Source: an uncultured Prevotellaceae bacterium
GTDB lineage: Bacteria; Bacteroidota; Bacteroidia; Bacteroidales; Muribaculaceae
DNA: 64,000 nt
Assembly: GCA_900319525.1 (NCBI GenBank)
Contig: ONOU01000001.1
Span: forward strand, 248,001-312,000
Direction: 5' to 3'
Part shown: positions 51,194 to 59,190 of the stretch, piece after piece
How positions within the stretch are numbered: the stretch's first letter is position 1
Layout: the number at the start of each line of letters is the position of its first letter
Notes under the pieces: generated by a model
What the model saw: only the letters and a program-made list of their open reading frames with translations
Told to the model about the DNA's origin: nothing
Database searches by the model: none
Position numbers and translations under genes: made by a program

Positions 51194-52051
51194 ATGAGAC
51201 AACTCAAGATAACAAAAGCCATCACCAATCGCGAGAGCGCATCCCTCGACAAGTACCTGCAGGAAATCGGTCGTCAAGACCTGATCACCGTCGATGAGGA
51301 AGTGGAACTCGCTCAACGCATCCACCAGGGAGACCAGGCGGCACTTGACAAGCTCGTCAATGCCAACCTGCGCTTTGTCGTATCGGTAGCCAAGCAATAC
51401 CAGAACCAGGGACTGAGCCTGTCGGACCTGATCAACGAGGGCAACGTGGGTCTAATCAAGGCCGCACAAAAGTTTGACGAGACACGCGGTTTCAAGTTCA
51501 TCTCCTATGCTGTGTGGTGGATTCGCCAATCCATTCTGCAAGCCATCGCCGAGCAGTCCAACATGGTGCGCGTGCCGCTCAACCAGGCAGGCTTGCTGAA
51601 CAAGACCAACAAGGCCCAATCCCGGTTTGAGCAGCTGCACGAGCGTCGCGCATCGGCCGAGGAGCTGGCCGAGGAGCTTGACCTGCCCATCGAGAAGGTG
51701 GTGGAAACCATGAAGTACAACAGTCGCTCGATATCGGTCGATGCCCCATTTGCCGAAGGTGAGGACAACAGCCTGCTTGACGTGCTGCCCAACACCGACT
51801 CGCCCATGGCCGACTCGACCATGAACCAGGAGTCGCTGTCCAAGGAAATCGATCGTGTGCTGGAACAGCTCACGCCCCGCGAACGCGACATCATAAAAAT
51901 GTTCTTTGGCATCGGATGCCAAGAGATGACACTCGAAGAAATCGGCGCCAAATTCAACCTCACGCGTGAACGCGTGCGCCAGATCAAGGAAAAAGCCATT
52001 CATCGCCTGAGGGGCCAAAAGAGCCAGTTGCTCATTTCCTATTTGGGATAA
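51194..52051 (+). CDS. Sigma-70 family factor, diverged tandem copy of RpoD
   Basis: A 285-residue primary-type sigma factor, equal in length to the copy 122 bases downstream and differing from it at about 51 positions without gaps (~82% identity by hand count). Region 1.2/2 ([37 protein letters not shown]) and the region 4.2 helix-turn-helix ([18 protein letters not shown]) are almost unchanged, so -7 recognition should be the same. Changes cluster at ~118-180, the region 3 and adjoining linker: the canonical [12 protein letters not shown] of the second copy is [12 protein letters not shown] here. No TAnnTTTG box is visible in the 197 bases upstream. It could be an alternative primary-like factor used under different conditions. 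A hairpin terminator lies just after it. Confidence 0.9.
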   Translation: MRQLKITKAITNRESASLDKYLQEIGRQDLITVDEEVELAQRIHQGDQAALDKLVNANLRFVVSVAKQYQNQGLSLSDLINEGNVGLIKAAQKFDETRGFKFISYAVWWIRQSILQAIAEQSNMVRVPLNQAGLLNKTNKAQSRFEQLHERRASAEELAEELDLPIEKVVETMKYNSRSISVDAPFAEGEDNSLLDVLPNTDSPMADSTMNQESLSKEIDRVLEQLTPRERDIIKMFFGIGCQEMTLEEIGAKFNLTRERVRQIKEKAIHRLRGQKSQLLISYLG

Positions 52052-52063
52052 CAAGACGGCAAG

Positions 52064-52080
52064 ATCCCCTTTTTGGGGAT
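52064..52080 (+). terminator. Terminator between the two sigma factor genes
   Basis: ATCCCC-TTTTT-GGGGAT, then an AT-rich stretch with TTTTTT. It is short but separates the two genes. Confidence 0.55.
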
Positions 52081-52116
52081 ATTATTGATGTTTTTTGCTC
52101 ATTTTTACGGCAAATA

Positions 52117-52148
52117 CTTGCAGAATTCAAGTAATTGTCGTACCTTTG
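52117..52148 (+). promoter_or_regulatory. Promoter of rpoD
   Basis: CTTG (52117-52120), a 20-base spacer and TACCTTTG (52141-52148). The leader is ~20 bases. Confidence 0.65.
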
Positions 52149-52173
52149 CATGCTTAAACTCTACACAAGTTAG

Positions 52174-53031
52174 ATGAGACAACTTAAGATTACAAAATCC
52201 ATTACTAACCGCGAAAGCGCGTCCCTTGACAAATACCTCCAGGAAATCGGCCGTAAGGAACTCATCACGGTCGATGAGGAAGTCGAGTTGGCACAGCGCA
52301 TTCGCCAAGGCGACCAAGCAGCACTGGACAAACTCGTCAGCGCCAACTTGCGTTTTGTCGTATCAGTCGCAAAGCAGTATCAGAACCAAGGATTGAGTCT
52401 TCCCGACTTGATTGACGAGGGCAATCTGGGCCTTATAAAGGCAGCGCAGAAGTTCGACGAGACGCGTGGTTTCAAGTTTATATCCTATGCAGTTTGGTGG
52501 ATTCGTCAGTCGATCCTTCAAGCGCTTGCCGAGCAGGCCCGTATCGTGAGACTGCCGCTCAACCAGGTGGGTTCGATCAACAAGATCAGCAAGGCCCAGG
52601 CCCGTTTTGAGCAAGAGCACGAGCGTCGCCCCTCGGCCGAGGAGCTGGCCGACCGCCTCGACATCCCCGTTGACAAGATCAGCGACACGATGAAAGTATC
52701 GGGCCGCCACGTGTCGGTTGACGCCCCGTTTGTCGAGGGAGAGGACAACAGCTTGCTGGACGTGCTGCCCAACAACGACTCGCCCATGGCCGACTCAACG
52801 CTGAACCAAGAGTCGCTGGCCAAGGAGGTGAACCGTGCGCTGGACCAGCTCAGTCCGCGAGAGAAGGACATCCTGAAGATGTTCTTCGGTATCGGATGCC
52901 AGGAGATGACGCTTGAAGAGATTGGTGCCAAGTTTGACTTGACGCGCGAGCGCGTTCGTCAAATCAAGGAGAAGGCCATCCGCCGCCTTAAGGGCCAAAA
53001 GAGCAAGTTGCTCAAGGCCTACCTCGGTTAG
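52174..53031 (+). CDS. rpoD: Primary sigma factor RpoD/SigA
   Basis: The housekeeping sigma factor of the short Bacteroidetes type (285 residues, without the large region 1.1 of E. coli). Region 2 has [20 protein letters not shown] and [20 protein letters not shown]. Region 3 has the canonical [20 protein letters not shown]. Region 4 has [20 protein letters not shown] and [20 protein letters not shown]. The motif [17 protein letters not shown] is typical of this phylum. It has its own promoter and terminator. Of the two tandem copies this one keeps the residues most like other Bacteroidetes RpoD, so I take it as the housekeeping copy. Confidence 0.96.
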   Translation: MRQLKITKSITNRESASLDKYLQEIGRKELITVDEEVELAQRIRQGDQAALDKLVSANLRFVVSVAKQYQNQGLSLPDLIDEGNLGLIKAAQKFDETRGFKFISYAVWWIRQSILQALAEQARIVRLPLNQVGSINKISKAQARFEQEHERRPSAEELADRLDIPVDKISDTMKVSGRHVSVDAPFVEGEDNSLLDVLPNNDSPMADSTLNQESLAKEVNRALDQLSPREKDILKMFFGIGCQEMTLEEIGAKFDLTRERVRQIKEKAIRRLKGQKSKLLKAYLG

Positions 53032-53060
53032 AAAAACATTCATGCTATTAAAATCTGTAA

Positions 53061-53087
53061 GGCTGCCTCACAAGGGCAGCTTTTTTT
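53061..53087 (+). terminator. Intrinsic terminator after rpoD
   Basis: GCTGCC/GGCAGC with a short loop, then seven T. Confidence 0.88.
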
Positions 53088-53256
53088 GTGTCATTAAGGG
53101 GCGCTTCTTTACGGTATTTTGTTGATTTATGAGGCAAAAAAGGGGTGAACTATTGCAGGAATAAAAAAATGGCAGTAATTTTACACAAATTTATCAATGT
53201 GTGCGGCAATAAAACGCTTAAACAATAAACAATTACAATTAGAGAAAAAGAGAACA

Positions 53257-53745
53257 ATGAAAAAGATTCTGACTTTAATTTGCGCATTCGTGCTGGGCAT
53301 GGGCGCAGTTCATGCTCAGGTGCATCAGGGTGAGACCGCTGCCGGCGTCAATCTGGTGTACGGTAGCGAGATCGAGAGTCTGGGCATCGGTGCCCGTTTC
53401 CAGTATGGAGTCATTGACCAGTTGCGTGCCGAGGTGGGATTCAACTACTTCTTTGAGCACAACCACACGACGTGGTGGGACGTGAACGTTAATGCCCACT
53501 ACCTGCTCGGACTGTGGAACCAGCAACTGTACTTCTATCCCCTGGTGGGCTTGAACTACACGATGACCAAGGTGAAAACTCCCGGCGTGGGTTCAGACGA
53601 GGAGAATCATGTGGGCCTGAACGTGGGTGCTGGCGTGGAATATGAGCTGAATGAGCACTTCGGTGTAAACCTGGAGTACCGCCACACCATCATCCGCAAG
53701 GTGGATCAAGGCGTTATCGGCCTGGGAGTGAACTACAAGTTCTGA
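53257..53745 (+). CDS. Outer-membrane beta-barrel protein
   Basis: A 162-residue exported protein starting at the ATG at 53257 (MKKILTLICAFVLGMGAVHA, cleavage after VHA); an in-frame extension to 53197 lacks a signal-like start. The mature part is alternating strands typical of small eight-stranded porin-like barrels: AGVNLVYGSEIESLGIGARF, LRAEVGFNYFFEHNHTTWWD, YFYPLVGLNYTMTKVKT and HFGVNLEYRHTIIRKVD. It ends in VGLGVNYKF-type sequence with a terminal Phe, the usual signal for BAM insertion. Its function may be structural or transport; it is not specific enough to name. It is convergent with the DUF4836 gene. Confidence 0.85.
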   Translation: MKKILTLICAFVLGMGAVHAQVHQGETAAGVNLVYGSEIESLGIGARFQYGVIDQLRAEVGFNYFFEHNHTTWWDVNVNAHYLLGLWNQQLYFYPLVGLNYTMTKVKTPGVGSDEENHVGLNVGAGVEYELNEHFGVNLEYRHTIIRKVDQGVIGLGVNYKF

Positions 53746-53770
53746 TCCATCGCAACCATTCCCCTACCCT

Positions 53771-53813
53771 AACAAATCAGGACCGCCCCGTTGTGGAGCG
53801 GTCCTGATTTGTT
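53771..53813. terminator. Bidirectional terminator between convergent genes
   Basis: AACAAATCAGGACCGC pairs with GCGGTCCTGATTTGTT around an 11-base loop, U-rich in both directions. Confidence 0.88.
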
Positions 53814-53834
53814 ATCAGTCTAGCGAAATGAGCT

Positions 53835-55367
53835 TTAATCCATGGGCTGCAGCTTGTCGATTGCACCAGAGACGAAGGAGGAGAAGTCCTGGCTATCCTC
53901 GTCGGCCTCGTTGCCAAAGGAATCACTCATCTTGATTGAGCACAATGAACGCAGCAACTCCAGGGTGACATTGCTGTTGGGCTCACTCGTGTAGAAGTGT
54001 CCCTTGCCATTGTAGATGTCCGTCAAGCCAAAGTCGTAGTAGCCGTTCACGCTATCGTTGTGGGTCTGGGCAAAAATACCCAGCATAGCACCATCAAAGA
54101 AATCGTGCACGGGCTTCATCTCGTAGGCATAACCCTCGGTCTGCTCGTAGTCCAGCATCTTGAAGTACAGGATACCGTCGATGATGCCGATGCGTATCAT
54201 CTTGTTGTCATACTGGTAGATGTACTCATCGCCATAGAGCTCGGGGGCTTGGCCCATAGCATTGGCAAACGTACTGATCTGCTTAACGACGCCTTCGGGG
54301 TCGGTCGAACGCGTGGCAATCACCATGTTCCACTCGCCCTCGAGGTGCGGGTCACGCGCCAGGCCGACGCAGAACGGCCCGTCCACAGTGGCCAGAATGC
54401 TGGCGAGATCGATGCGGCCGATGTAAGGAATCTTGCCGAACATGGTGAGCAGTTGCTGTATCTGCTTGAGTTTCACAAAACTGTCACCCTTGACACTCAT
54501 CGAGAAGATGTAGTCCATCGAGTTGGGGATGGCCTTGAGCACGTCACCGCTGGGCTTTCCCAGTGTGGTGCTGAGCAGCTTGGCATACTCACTACCCTCG
54601 CCGGCCATAATGCGGGTCGTCATCTCAACCTGTTTTTTATCAAACTCGATGTTGCAGGTCACGGCATCGATGTCGCTCTCGGTAAATATCTCGATGAGCG
54701 GCATCTTGCGCGACAGTTCGCGATACACCTCACTCTTGCCCAGGATGGTGCGCAGCCCCTTTCCTTGAATCCACGCGTTGATGGCACAATCGCGCGCATG
54801 CAGCTGGTCCTTGACGGCCTTGTTGTCGATAATGCTGGTGGCCGTCTTGGCAAAAATGCCCTTGGCGGCCTTGGCGGCACGCGACACTTCCATGGCCTTG
54901 TTGACCGTGCCCACCAGCAGGACCTTGTCCTTGATGGCATAGAGGTTGTCGCCCACATACATGCAGTCGATGCCCTCAACCTTGGAGAAATCACCGCCCA
55001 CGCGCATTTCAAGCGTCTTGCGCGTCTTGTCGGGGTCATCGAGCATGGCCAGCAAAACACGGCCGAAGGTCTTGGCCGAGAAATAAGCGTACGCCTTGCT
55101 GTCGATATCGAGACCCAACTGTGGCAGGTCGCTGAGCAGGATGCACAACGGAGACACGTCATTGGCGTCAATCACCTCCCTCAACGACGGTGGCAGGACG
55201 ACCTTGCCGTCATCGATCATATCGGCCTTCTTCAAAATCTCGGGCACATCAACACACACGACACCTGTAGCATCGGCAGGAATCATCTTCTCGAGACCAT
55301 CGCTGGCACAACCGGCAAGCATGAGTAACATCCATGCTGCTACCAGAAACTTTAACCGTCTCATCAT
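53835..55367 (-). CDS. DUF4836 family lipoprotein
   Basis: A 510-residue lipoprotein. The start at 55367 (or 55364) is chosen because it opens a lipoprotein signal (MMRRLKFLVAAWMLLMLAGCAS); the open frame extends 33 codons upstream over a promoter-like box. The family is recognised from MIPADATGVVCVDVPEILKK near residue 30, FSAKTFGRVLLAMLDDPD near 120 and SMDYIFSMSVKGDSFVKLKQ near 300. It is known as a Bacteroidetes surface or periplasmic family without assigned function. A TAACTTTG box lies at 55464-55471 on the minus strand, giving a ~90-base leader. Confidence 0.85.
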   Translation of the reverse strand: MMRRLKFLVAAWMLLMLAGCASDGLEKMIPADATGVVCVDVPEILKKADMIDDGKVVLPPSLREVIDANDVSPLCILLSDLPQLGLDIDSKAYAYFSAKTFGRVLLAMLDDPDKTRKTLEMRVGGDFSKVEGIDCMYVGDNLYAIKDKVLLVGTVNKAMEVSRAAKAAKGIFAKTATSIIDNKAVKDQLHARDCAINAWIQGKGLRTILGKSEVYRELSRKMPLIEIFTESDIDAVTCNIEFDKKQVEMTTRIMAGEGSEYAKLLSTTLGKPSGDVLKAIPNSMDYIFSMSVKGDSFVKLKQIQQLLTMFGKIPYIGRIDLASILATVDGPFCVGLARDPHLEGEWNMVIATRSTDPEGVVKQISTFANAMGQAPELYGDEYIYQYDNKMIRIGIIDGILYFKMLDYEQTEGYAYEMKPVHDFFDGAMLGIFAQTHNDSVNGYYDFGLTDIYNGKGHFYTSEPNSNVTLELLRSLCSIKMSDSFGNEADEDSQDFSSFVSGAIDKLQPMD

Positions 55368-55738
55368 CTCGTTAAAAAATAAAAGCGGAGAGTTAGAGTT
55401 ATTAAAAACCACAAAATCTGTTCTACACAAGTCCATGACGACCATACATCGCCAGTGACGGCACAAAGTTACTACAACTTTATGAAATAATGTGATAAAA
55501 AATCCACAACTTTTGTTCGTGTTATCGACAAGTAGCCAATAGCCGTTTCACTGGCTCACCGCAGCCCGTTCTTGGGCATTAATTAACCGATAACCATAAT
55601 AATATATTTTTTTAACATTGTTTATAGCCGTATTCAAAAAAATGGCATTAAATTTGACCATCCATTTAACCAACAATCACAGTATAACCTTAATCAGGTG
55701 TCTTGAACAGCATCTGTAACTAATTGAATAGCAAGAAG
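55368..55738. other. Divergent intergenic region with two -7 boxes
   Basis: This 371-base stretch is AT-rich. TAACTTTG at 55464-55471 (minus) would serve the DUF4836 gene, and TAAATTTG at 55649-55656 (plus) the small acidic gene. I see no hairpin, repeat or coding signal between them. Confidence 0.5.
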
Positions 55739-55981
55739 ATGATGACCGATATTTCTGATGTACTGAGAGAGCTTCTTGACCGCTACAGCAACACTCCTGA
55801 ACTGGACCAGGAATTTGAGCGCATGCGGCGCGAAGACGAGGAATTTGACAAGGATTATACCGAATGGTGTGAAGAGAGCGGTTACTCCGTCAAAGACGGA
55901 TATCGCGACTTCATCAACGAGATTATCGAGTCCCAGGATTCCTACTGGGACAATTATCAGGAATACGGCAACAATATTTAA
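55739..55981 (+). CDS. Small acidic protein upstream of aguA, function unknown
   Basis: About 80 residues from the ATG at 55739 (Met-Met-Thr-Asp). It is strongly acidic (RMRREDEEFDKDYTEWCEES, DFINEIIESQDSYWDNYQEY) with no signal peptide. The first half reads as a helix (DISDVLRELLDRYSNTPELD). It has one Cys and no metal or catalytic motif. It precedes aguA by 58 bases with no terminator between, so it may be part of the agmatine operon, with a TAAATTTG box ~80 bases upstream. I do not recognise a family. The codon pattern and fixed reading frame make it a likely real gene. Confidence 0.6.
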   Translation: MMTDISDVLRELLDRYSNTPELDQEFERMRREDEEFDKDYTEWCEESGYSVKDGYRDFINEIIESQDSYWDNYQEYGNNI

Positions 55982-56039
55982 TATTGTTTTCCGTTCTATC
56001 TTCAAAACAACACACTAACAAATACAATAGGACTGCTAG

Positions 56040-57110
56040 ATGTTTCCTTCAAAGAGAAACCGCACTTTTGCGGCCGAGTGGGATTGCCAGGACGGCATTC
56101 TCATCGCATGGCCACACGCCGGCACCGACTGGGCATACATGCTCGACGTGGTGACGGCTTGCTATGTGGAAATGGCACGTGCCATCCTCAACGATAACGA
56201 GCGACTCGTGATTGTCGCACCCGATAGCGATGACGTGCGCGATGCACTAGGCCCCGATGTGGACTGGCAACGCATCGACATCGTCGAGCTGCCCACCAAC
56301 GACACTTGGGTTCGCGACTACGGCCCCATCACCGTGTCCCGAGGCGGACAGGTTGAACTTGCCGACTTCACCTTCAATGCCTGGGGCATGAAGTTTGCAG
56401 CCGACTGTGATAACCTGGTGTCGTCACGTCTTGCCGAACGCGGCATCTTCAAGAAGCCATTGACCAACAACCGTGATCTGGTGCTGGAGGGAGGCTCAAT
56501 CGAGACCGACGGCAATGGCACTGTGATGACCACAACCTGCTGCCTGACGGCCCCCAACCGCAATGACACACTGTCTCGCCAGCAGCTCGAACAGGCCTTG
56601 CTTGACCGATTGGGGTGCTTGCAGATGCTGTGGCTCGACCACGGCAGTCTCGTGGGCGACGACACCGACGGGCACATCGACACGCTGGCCCGATTTGCCC
56701 CTTGCGGTGTGATTCTCTACACGGGTTGTGATGACCCCGAGGACGAACACTTCGAGCAGTTGATGAAGATGGAGCAACAACTCAAGCAGTTCACCGACGT
56801 GGACGGCAACCATTATCACCTTGTTAAGTTGCCGTTACCCGAGCCGATTTATGAGCACGGGTACTTCAGGCTGCCGGCGACCTATGCCAATTTCCTGGTC
56901 ACCAACCACCAGGTGCTGGTTCCCGTGTATGGCCAAGCCGAAAACGACCTCAAGGCATGCCAACTCATCGGCGACGCATTCTCCGGCCGCAAGGTTGTTG
57001 CCATCGACTGCCGCCCCCTCATCCAGGAGCACGGCTCCTTACACTGCGCCACCATGCAGCTGCCCAAGGGAGCCCTTTCTCTAACAAACACTAATTACAA
57101 TAATCCATGA
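56040..57110 (+). CDS. aguA: Agmatine deiminase
   Basis: Converts agmatine to N-carbamoylputrescine, first of the two-step route to putrescine. The 356-residue protein is of the porphyromonas-type deiminase fold. Conserved parts are PTNDTWVRDYGPITV near 85, NRDLVLEGGSIETDGNGTVM near 145, GDDTDGHIDTLARF near 207 (His catalytic) and EHGSLHCATMQLP near 331-343 with the nucleophilic Cys ~336. It overlaps aguB by four bases (ATGA), so the two are translationally coupled and both steps are made together. It is cytosolic. Confidence 0.94.
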   Translation: MFPSKRNRTFAAEWDCQDGILIAWPHAGTDWAYMLDVVTACYVEMARAILNDNERLVIVAPDSDDVRDALGPDVDWQRIDIVELPTNDTWVRDYGPITVSRGGQVELADFTFNAWGMKFAADCDNLVSSRLAERGIFKKPLTNNRDLVLEGGSIETDGNGTVMTTTCCLTAPNRNDTLSRQQLEQALLDRLGCLQMLWLDHGSLVGDDTDGHIDTLARFAPCGVILYTGCDDPEDEHFEQLMKMEQQLKQFTDVDGNHYHLVKLPLPEPIYEHGYFRLPATYANFLVTNHQVLVPVYGQAENDLKACQLIGDAFSGRKVVAIDCRPLIQEHGSLHCATMQLPKGALSLTNTNYNNP

Positions 57111-57982
57111 AAGTAGGAATCATTCAACAACGCAACAGCAGTGACGTGAAGGCCAACCGCCAGTCGCTCATCAATAAGATCAGGCAGCTCGCCAGCCAGG
57201 GTGCGCAACTTGTTATCCTGCCCGAGCTGCACGACTCGCTCTACTTTTGCCAAGTGGAGAGAGTGGACAATTTTGACCTGGCAGTGACCATCCCCAGTGA
57301 GGTGACAGCCGAGTATGCCGCTGTGGCACGCAAGTGCGGCATCGTACTGGTGACGTCGCTGTTTGAGAAACGCGCGACAGGCCTGTACCACAACACGGCA
57401 GTGGTCTATGACACCGACGGCAGCGTGGCTGGCCAGTACCGCAAGATGCACATCCCCGACGACCCCGCCTATTACGAGAAGTTCTACTTCACTCCAGGCG
57501 ACCAGGGCTTTATCCCAATAGAGACGTCACTGGGCAAGCTGGGCGTGATGGTGTGCTGGGACCAGTGGTACCCCGAGGGAGCACGCCTGATGGCCATGAG
57601 CGGGGCACAACTGCTCATCTACCCCACCGCCATCGGCTATGAGAGCAGCGACACGCCCGACGAGCAGGAACGCCAGCGCGAGGCTTGGACCACCGTGCAG
57701 CGCGGCCATGCCGTGGCCAACGGACTGCCCGTCATTACCGTGAACCGTGTGGGCCATGAACCCGACCCGTCAGGCCAGACCAACGGCATCCAGTTCTGGG
57801 GCAGCAGCTTTGTGGCAGGTCCGCAGGGCGAGCTCATCTACCGGGCGCCCAACGACAGCGAGGACATGCAAGTCATCGACATCGACATGGAGCGCAGCGA
57901 GCAGGTGCGCCGCTGGTGGCCGTTCCTGCGCGACAGGCGCATCGACCAATACGGTGAAATCATCAAGCGCTACATTGACTGA
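57107..57982 (+). CDS. aguB: N-carbamoylputrescine amidase
   Basis: A nitrilase-superfamily enzyme of 291 residues that hydrolyses N-carbamoylputrescine to putrescine, carbon dioxide and ammonia. The Glu-Lys-Cys triad is visible: Glu ~40 in VILPELHDSLYF, Lys ~113 in QYRKMHIPDDPAYYEKFYF-type context, and Cys ~150 in GVMVCWDQWYPEGARLMAM. The length and these motifs match the AguB branch. It overlaps aguA by four bases. A long hairpin downstream ends the transcript and also serves the converging repeat-protein gene. Confidence 0.94.
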   Translation: MKVGIIQQRNSSDVKANRQSLINKIRQLASQGAQLVILPELHDSLYFCQVERVDNFDLAVTIPSEVTAEYAAVARKCGIVLVTSLFEKRATGLYHNTAVVYDTDGSVAGQYRKMHIPDDPAYYEKFYFTPGDQGFIPIETSLGKLGVMVCWDQWYPEGARLMAMSGAQLLIYPTAIGYESSDTPDEQERQREAWTTVQRGHAVANGLPVITVNRVGHEPDPSGQTNGIQFWGSSFVAGPQGELIYRAPNDSEDMQVIDIDMERSEQVRRWWPFLRDRRIDQYGEIIKRYID

Positions 57983-58005
57983 AACGGCGAATTACATATC
58001 TCAAT

Positions 58006-58082
58006 ATAAACGGCGAATTACGCAAATCTCACGAATGGGCATCCGCCCTTAATTCGTTTAATTTACGTAATTCGTCGTTTAT
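58006..58082. terminator. Long hairpin between convergent genes
   Basis: Arms of ~22 bases match at about 20 positions (core AAACG-CGAATTACG-AAAT). The inner stem is GGGC-atcc-GCCC. The left-arm word AAACGGCGAATTAC also occurs once more upstream (from ~57982), so part of the arm is duplicated. Confidence 0.65.
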
Positions 58083-58094
58083 CAGTATGTTGGA

Positions 58095-58724
58095 TTAGGC
58101 TTGGCCTTCGCCGTCCTTGGGGCCAAAAGCGTTTTTCAGGAAGTCCTCCACTTTGTTCATCACACCCTCGGCAGCCTTGGAGGCATCGTCGAGCGCTTCT
58201 TTGGCCTTGTCCATGACGCCAGGCTCACCTTCCTTGGGTTCCAGTGCTTCCTTGGCCTTCTGTGACAGGTCTTGAGCCACCTCGGTAGCGGCAGCGGTAC
58301 CCTGCTCGACAAAGTCCTTGGCCTTATCCATCATCTCGCCAGCGGCAACAGATCCCTGGTCAAACATCTCTTTAGCCTTATCAAGCAGGCTGGGTTCACC
58401 CTCCTTGGCCTCAAATATGGCTTTGGCTTTCTCCATGAAGTCGTTGCTCATTTCACCAGCGGCAGTGGTGCCCTTGTCGAGCATCTCCTTGAGCTGGTCA
58501 AGCATGCCTGGTTCACCCTCCTTGCCATCAAACATTTCCTTGGCTTTGTCAAAGATGCTGGGATCGCCCTCCTTGCCCTCGAGCAGGCCTTTGAGCTTGT
58601 CAAAAACGTTGCCCTCGCCGGCGGTGGCGTCGTTAAGCATCCCTTTTAACTGATCAAAGATGTTGGCGCCCTCGTTCTTCACCTCATCGGCAGCCTGCTG
58701 GGCATTCTTCATTTCCTCATCCAT
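58095..58724 (-). CDS. Acidic amphipathic repeat protein (LEA-like)
   Basis: A 209-residue protein without signal peptide, Asp/Glu/Lys/Ala-rich and poor in aromatics. It consists of repeats of ~22-30 residues built on the phrase (E/G)KEGEPSxxDKAKEMFD, seen as GKEGDPSIFDKAKEMFDGKE, GKEGEPGMLDQLKEMLDKGT, AKEGEPSLLDKAKEMFDQGS and PKEGEPGVMDKAKEALDDAS. Spacers contain TTAAGEM or SVAAGEM. The helical, charged, 11-residue-like pattern resembles LEA-type or apolipoprotein-like proteins, which fold on membranes or protect against stress. This is inference from composition. Its promoter is ATTG-N19-TAAATTTG at 58799-58829. Confidence 0.75.
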   Translation of the reverse strand: MDEEMKNAQQAADEVKNEGANIFDQLKGMLNDATAGEGNVFDKLKGLLEGKEGDPSIFDKAKEMFDGKEGEPGMLDQLKEMLDKGTTAAGEMSNDFMEKAKAIFEAKEGEPSLLDKAKEMFDQGSVAAGEMMDKAKDFVEQGTAAATEVAQDLSQKAKEALEPKEGEPGVMDKAKEALDDASKAAEGVMNKVEDFLKNAFGPKDGEGQA

Positions 58725-58798
58725 AATAAATCTTGAATTAAGTTAGTTTTTACGTTTCTCGCCTACTCCCTTTCAAGCGTTTCAGCATTCTCTGCCGC

Positions 58799-58829
58799 CA
58801 AATTTACACATTATTTATCAATAGGCAAT
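58799..58829 (-). promoter_or_regulatory. Promoter of the amphipathic repeat gene
   Basis: On the minus strand ATTG (58826-58829), 19 bases, TAAATTTG (58799-58806). The leader is ~75 bases. Confidence 0.5.
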
Positions 58830-58945
58830 CATCCAGCCTATTAAAAAAATATTAAGATGCGGATCAACGATGGGATTTACTATCATATATGCCCATGCGA
58901 GAAAAAGTAACCCTTATTATTTAATTGTATAATAAATATTTTTAC

Positions 58946-59190
58946 TACTTTTGTAGCCCATTCTGGAAAGATCTTAAAAAGAAAGTCTGTGGATTATAGA
59001 GCGTTTTACCATACTTGAAGCAGCAAATCAGACTATCGTGATTGGTAAGCGGGAAGCACTATTGCCAGGACACATCCATGAATTGCCTCTTTTACCTGCT
59101 AGCGGTATGGTAGATTCAGCCCACGCTCTTGTTTTTTAACCCGGGTGCTGCAAGGGTTGAGCGCATCCACCCTTAAAAACTATAAACTTT
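58946..59190 (+). promoter_or_regulatory. Promoter and long structured 5' leader of the LRR-dockerin gene
   Basis: A -7 box TACTTTTG (58946-58953) starts a ~230-nt leader without an open frame. Complementary segments ACCATAC/GTATGGT and AGTCTG/CAGACT suggest a folded RNA. Its last ~87 nt (from GGTATGG at 59104) align with the leader at 60544-60629: both contain ATTCAG(C/T)CCACG, then GGGTGC, GGG, TGAG, CCA and TTAAAACTATA in the same order and near-equal spacing. The region from 58725 to the promoter otherwise holds only the promoter of the minus-strand repeat gene. Confidence 0.7.

Noticed and set aside
53997-55328. 443-codon open frame antisense to the DUF4836 gene
   Set aside because: No signal peptide, no family motif, and it lies wholly inside a recognised gene.
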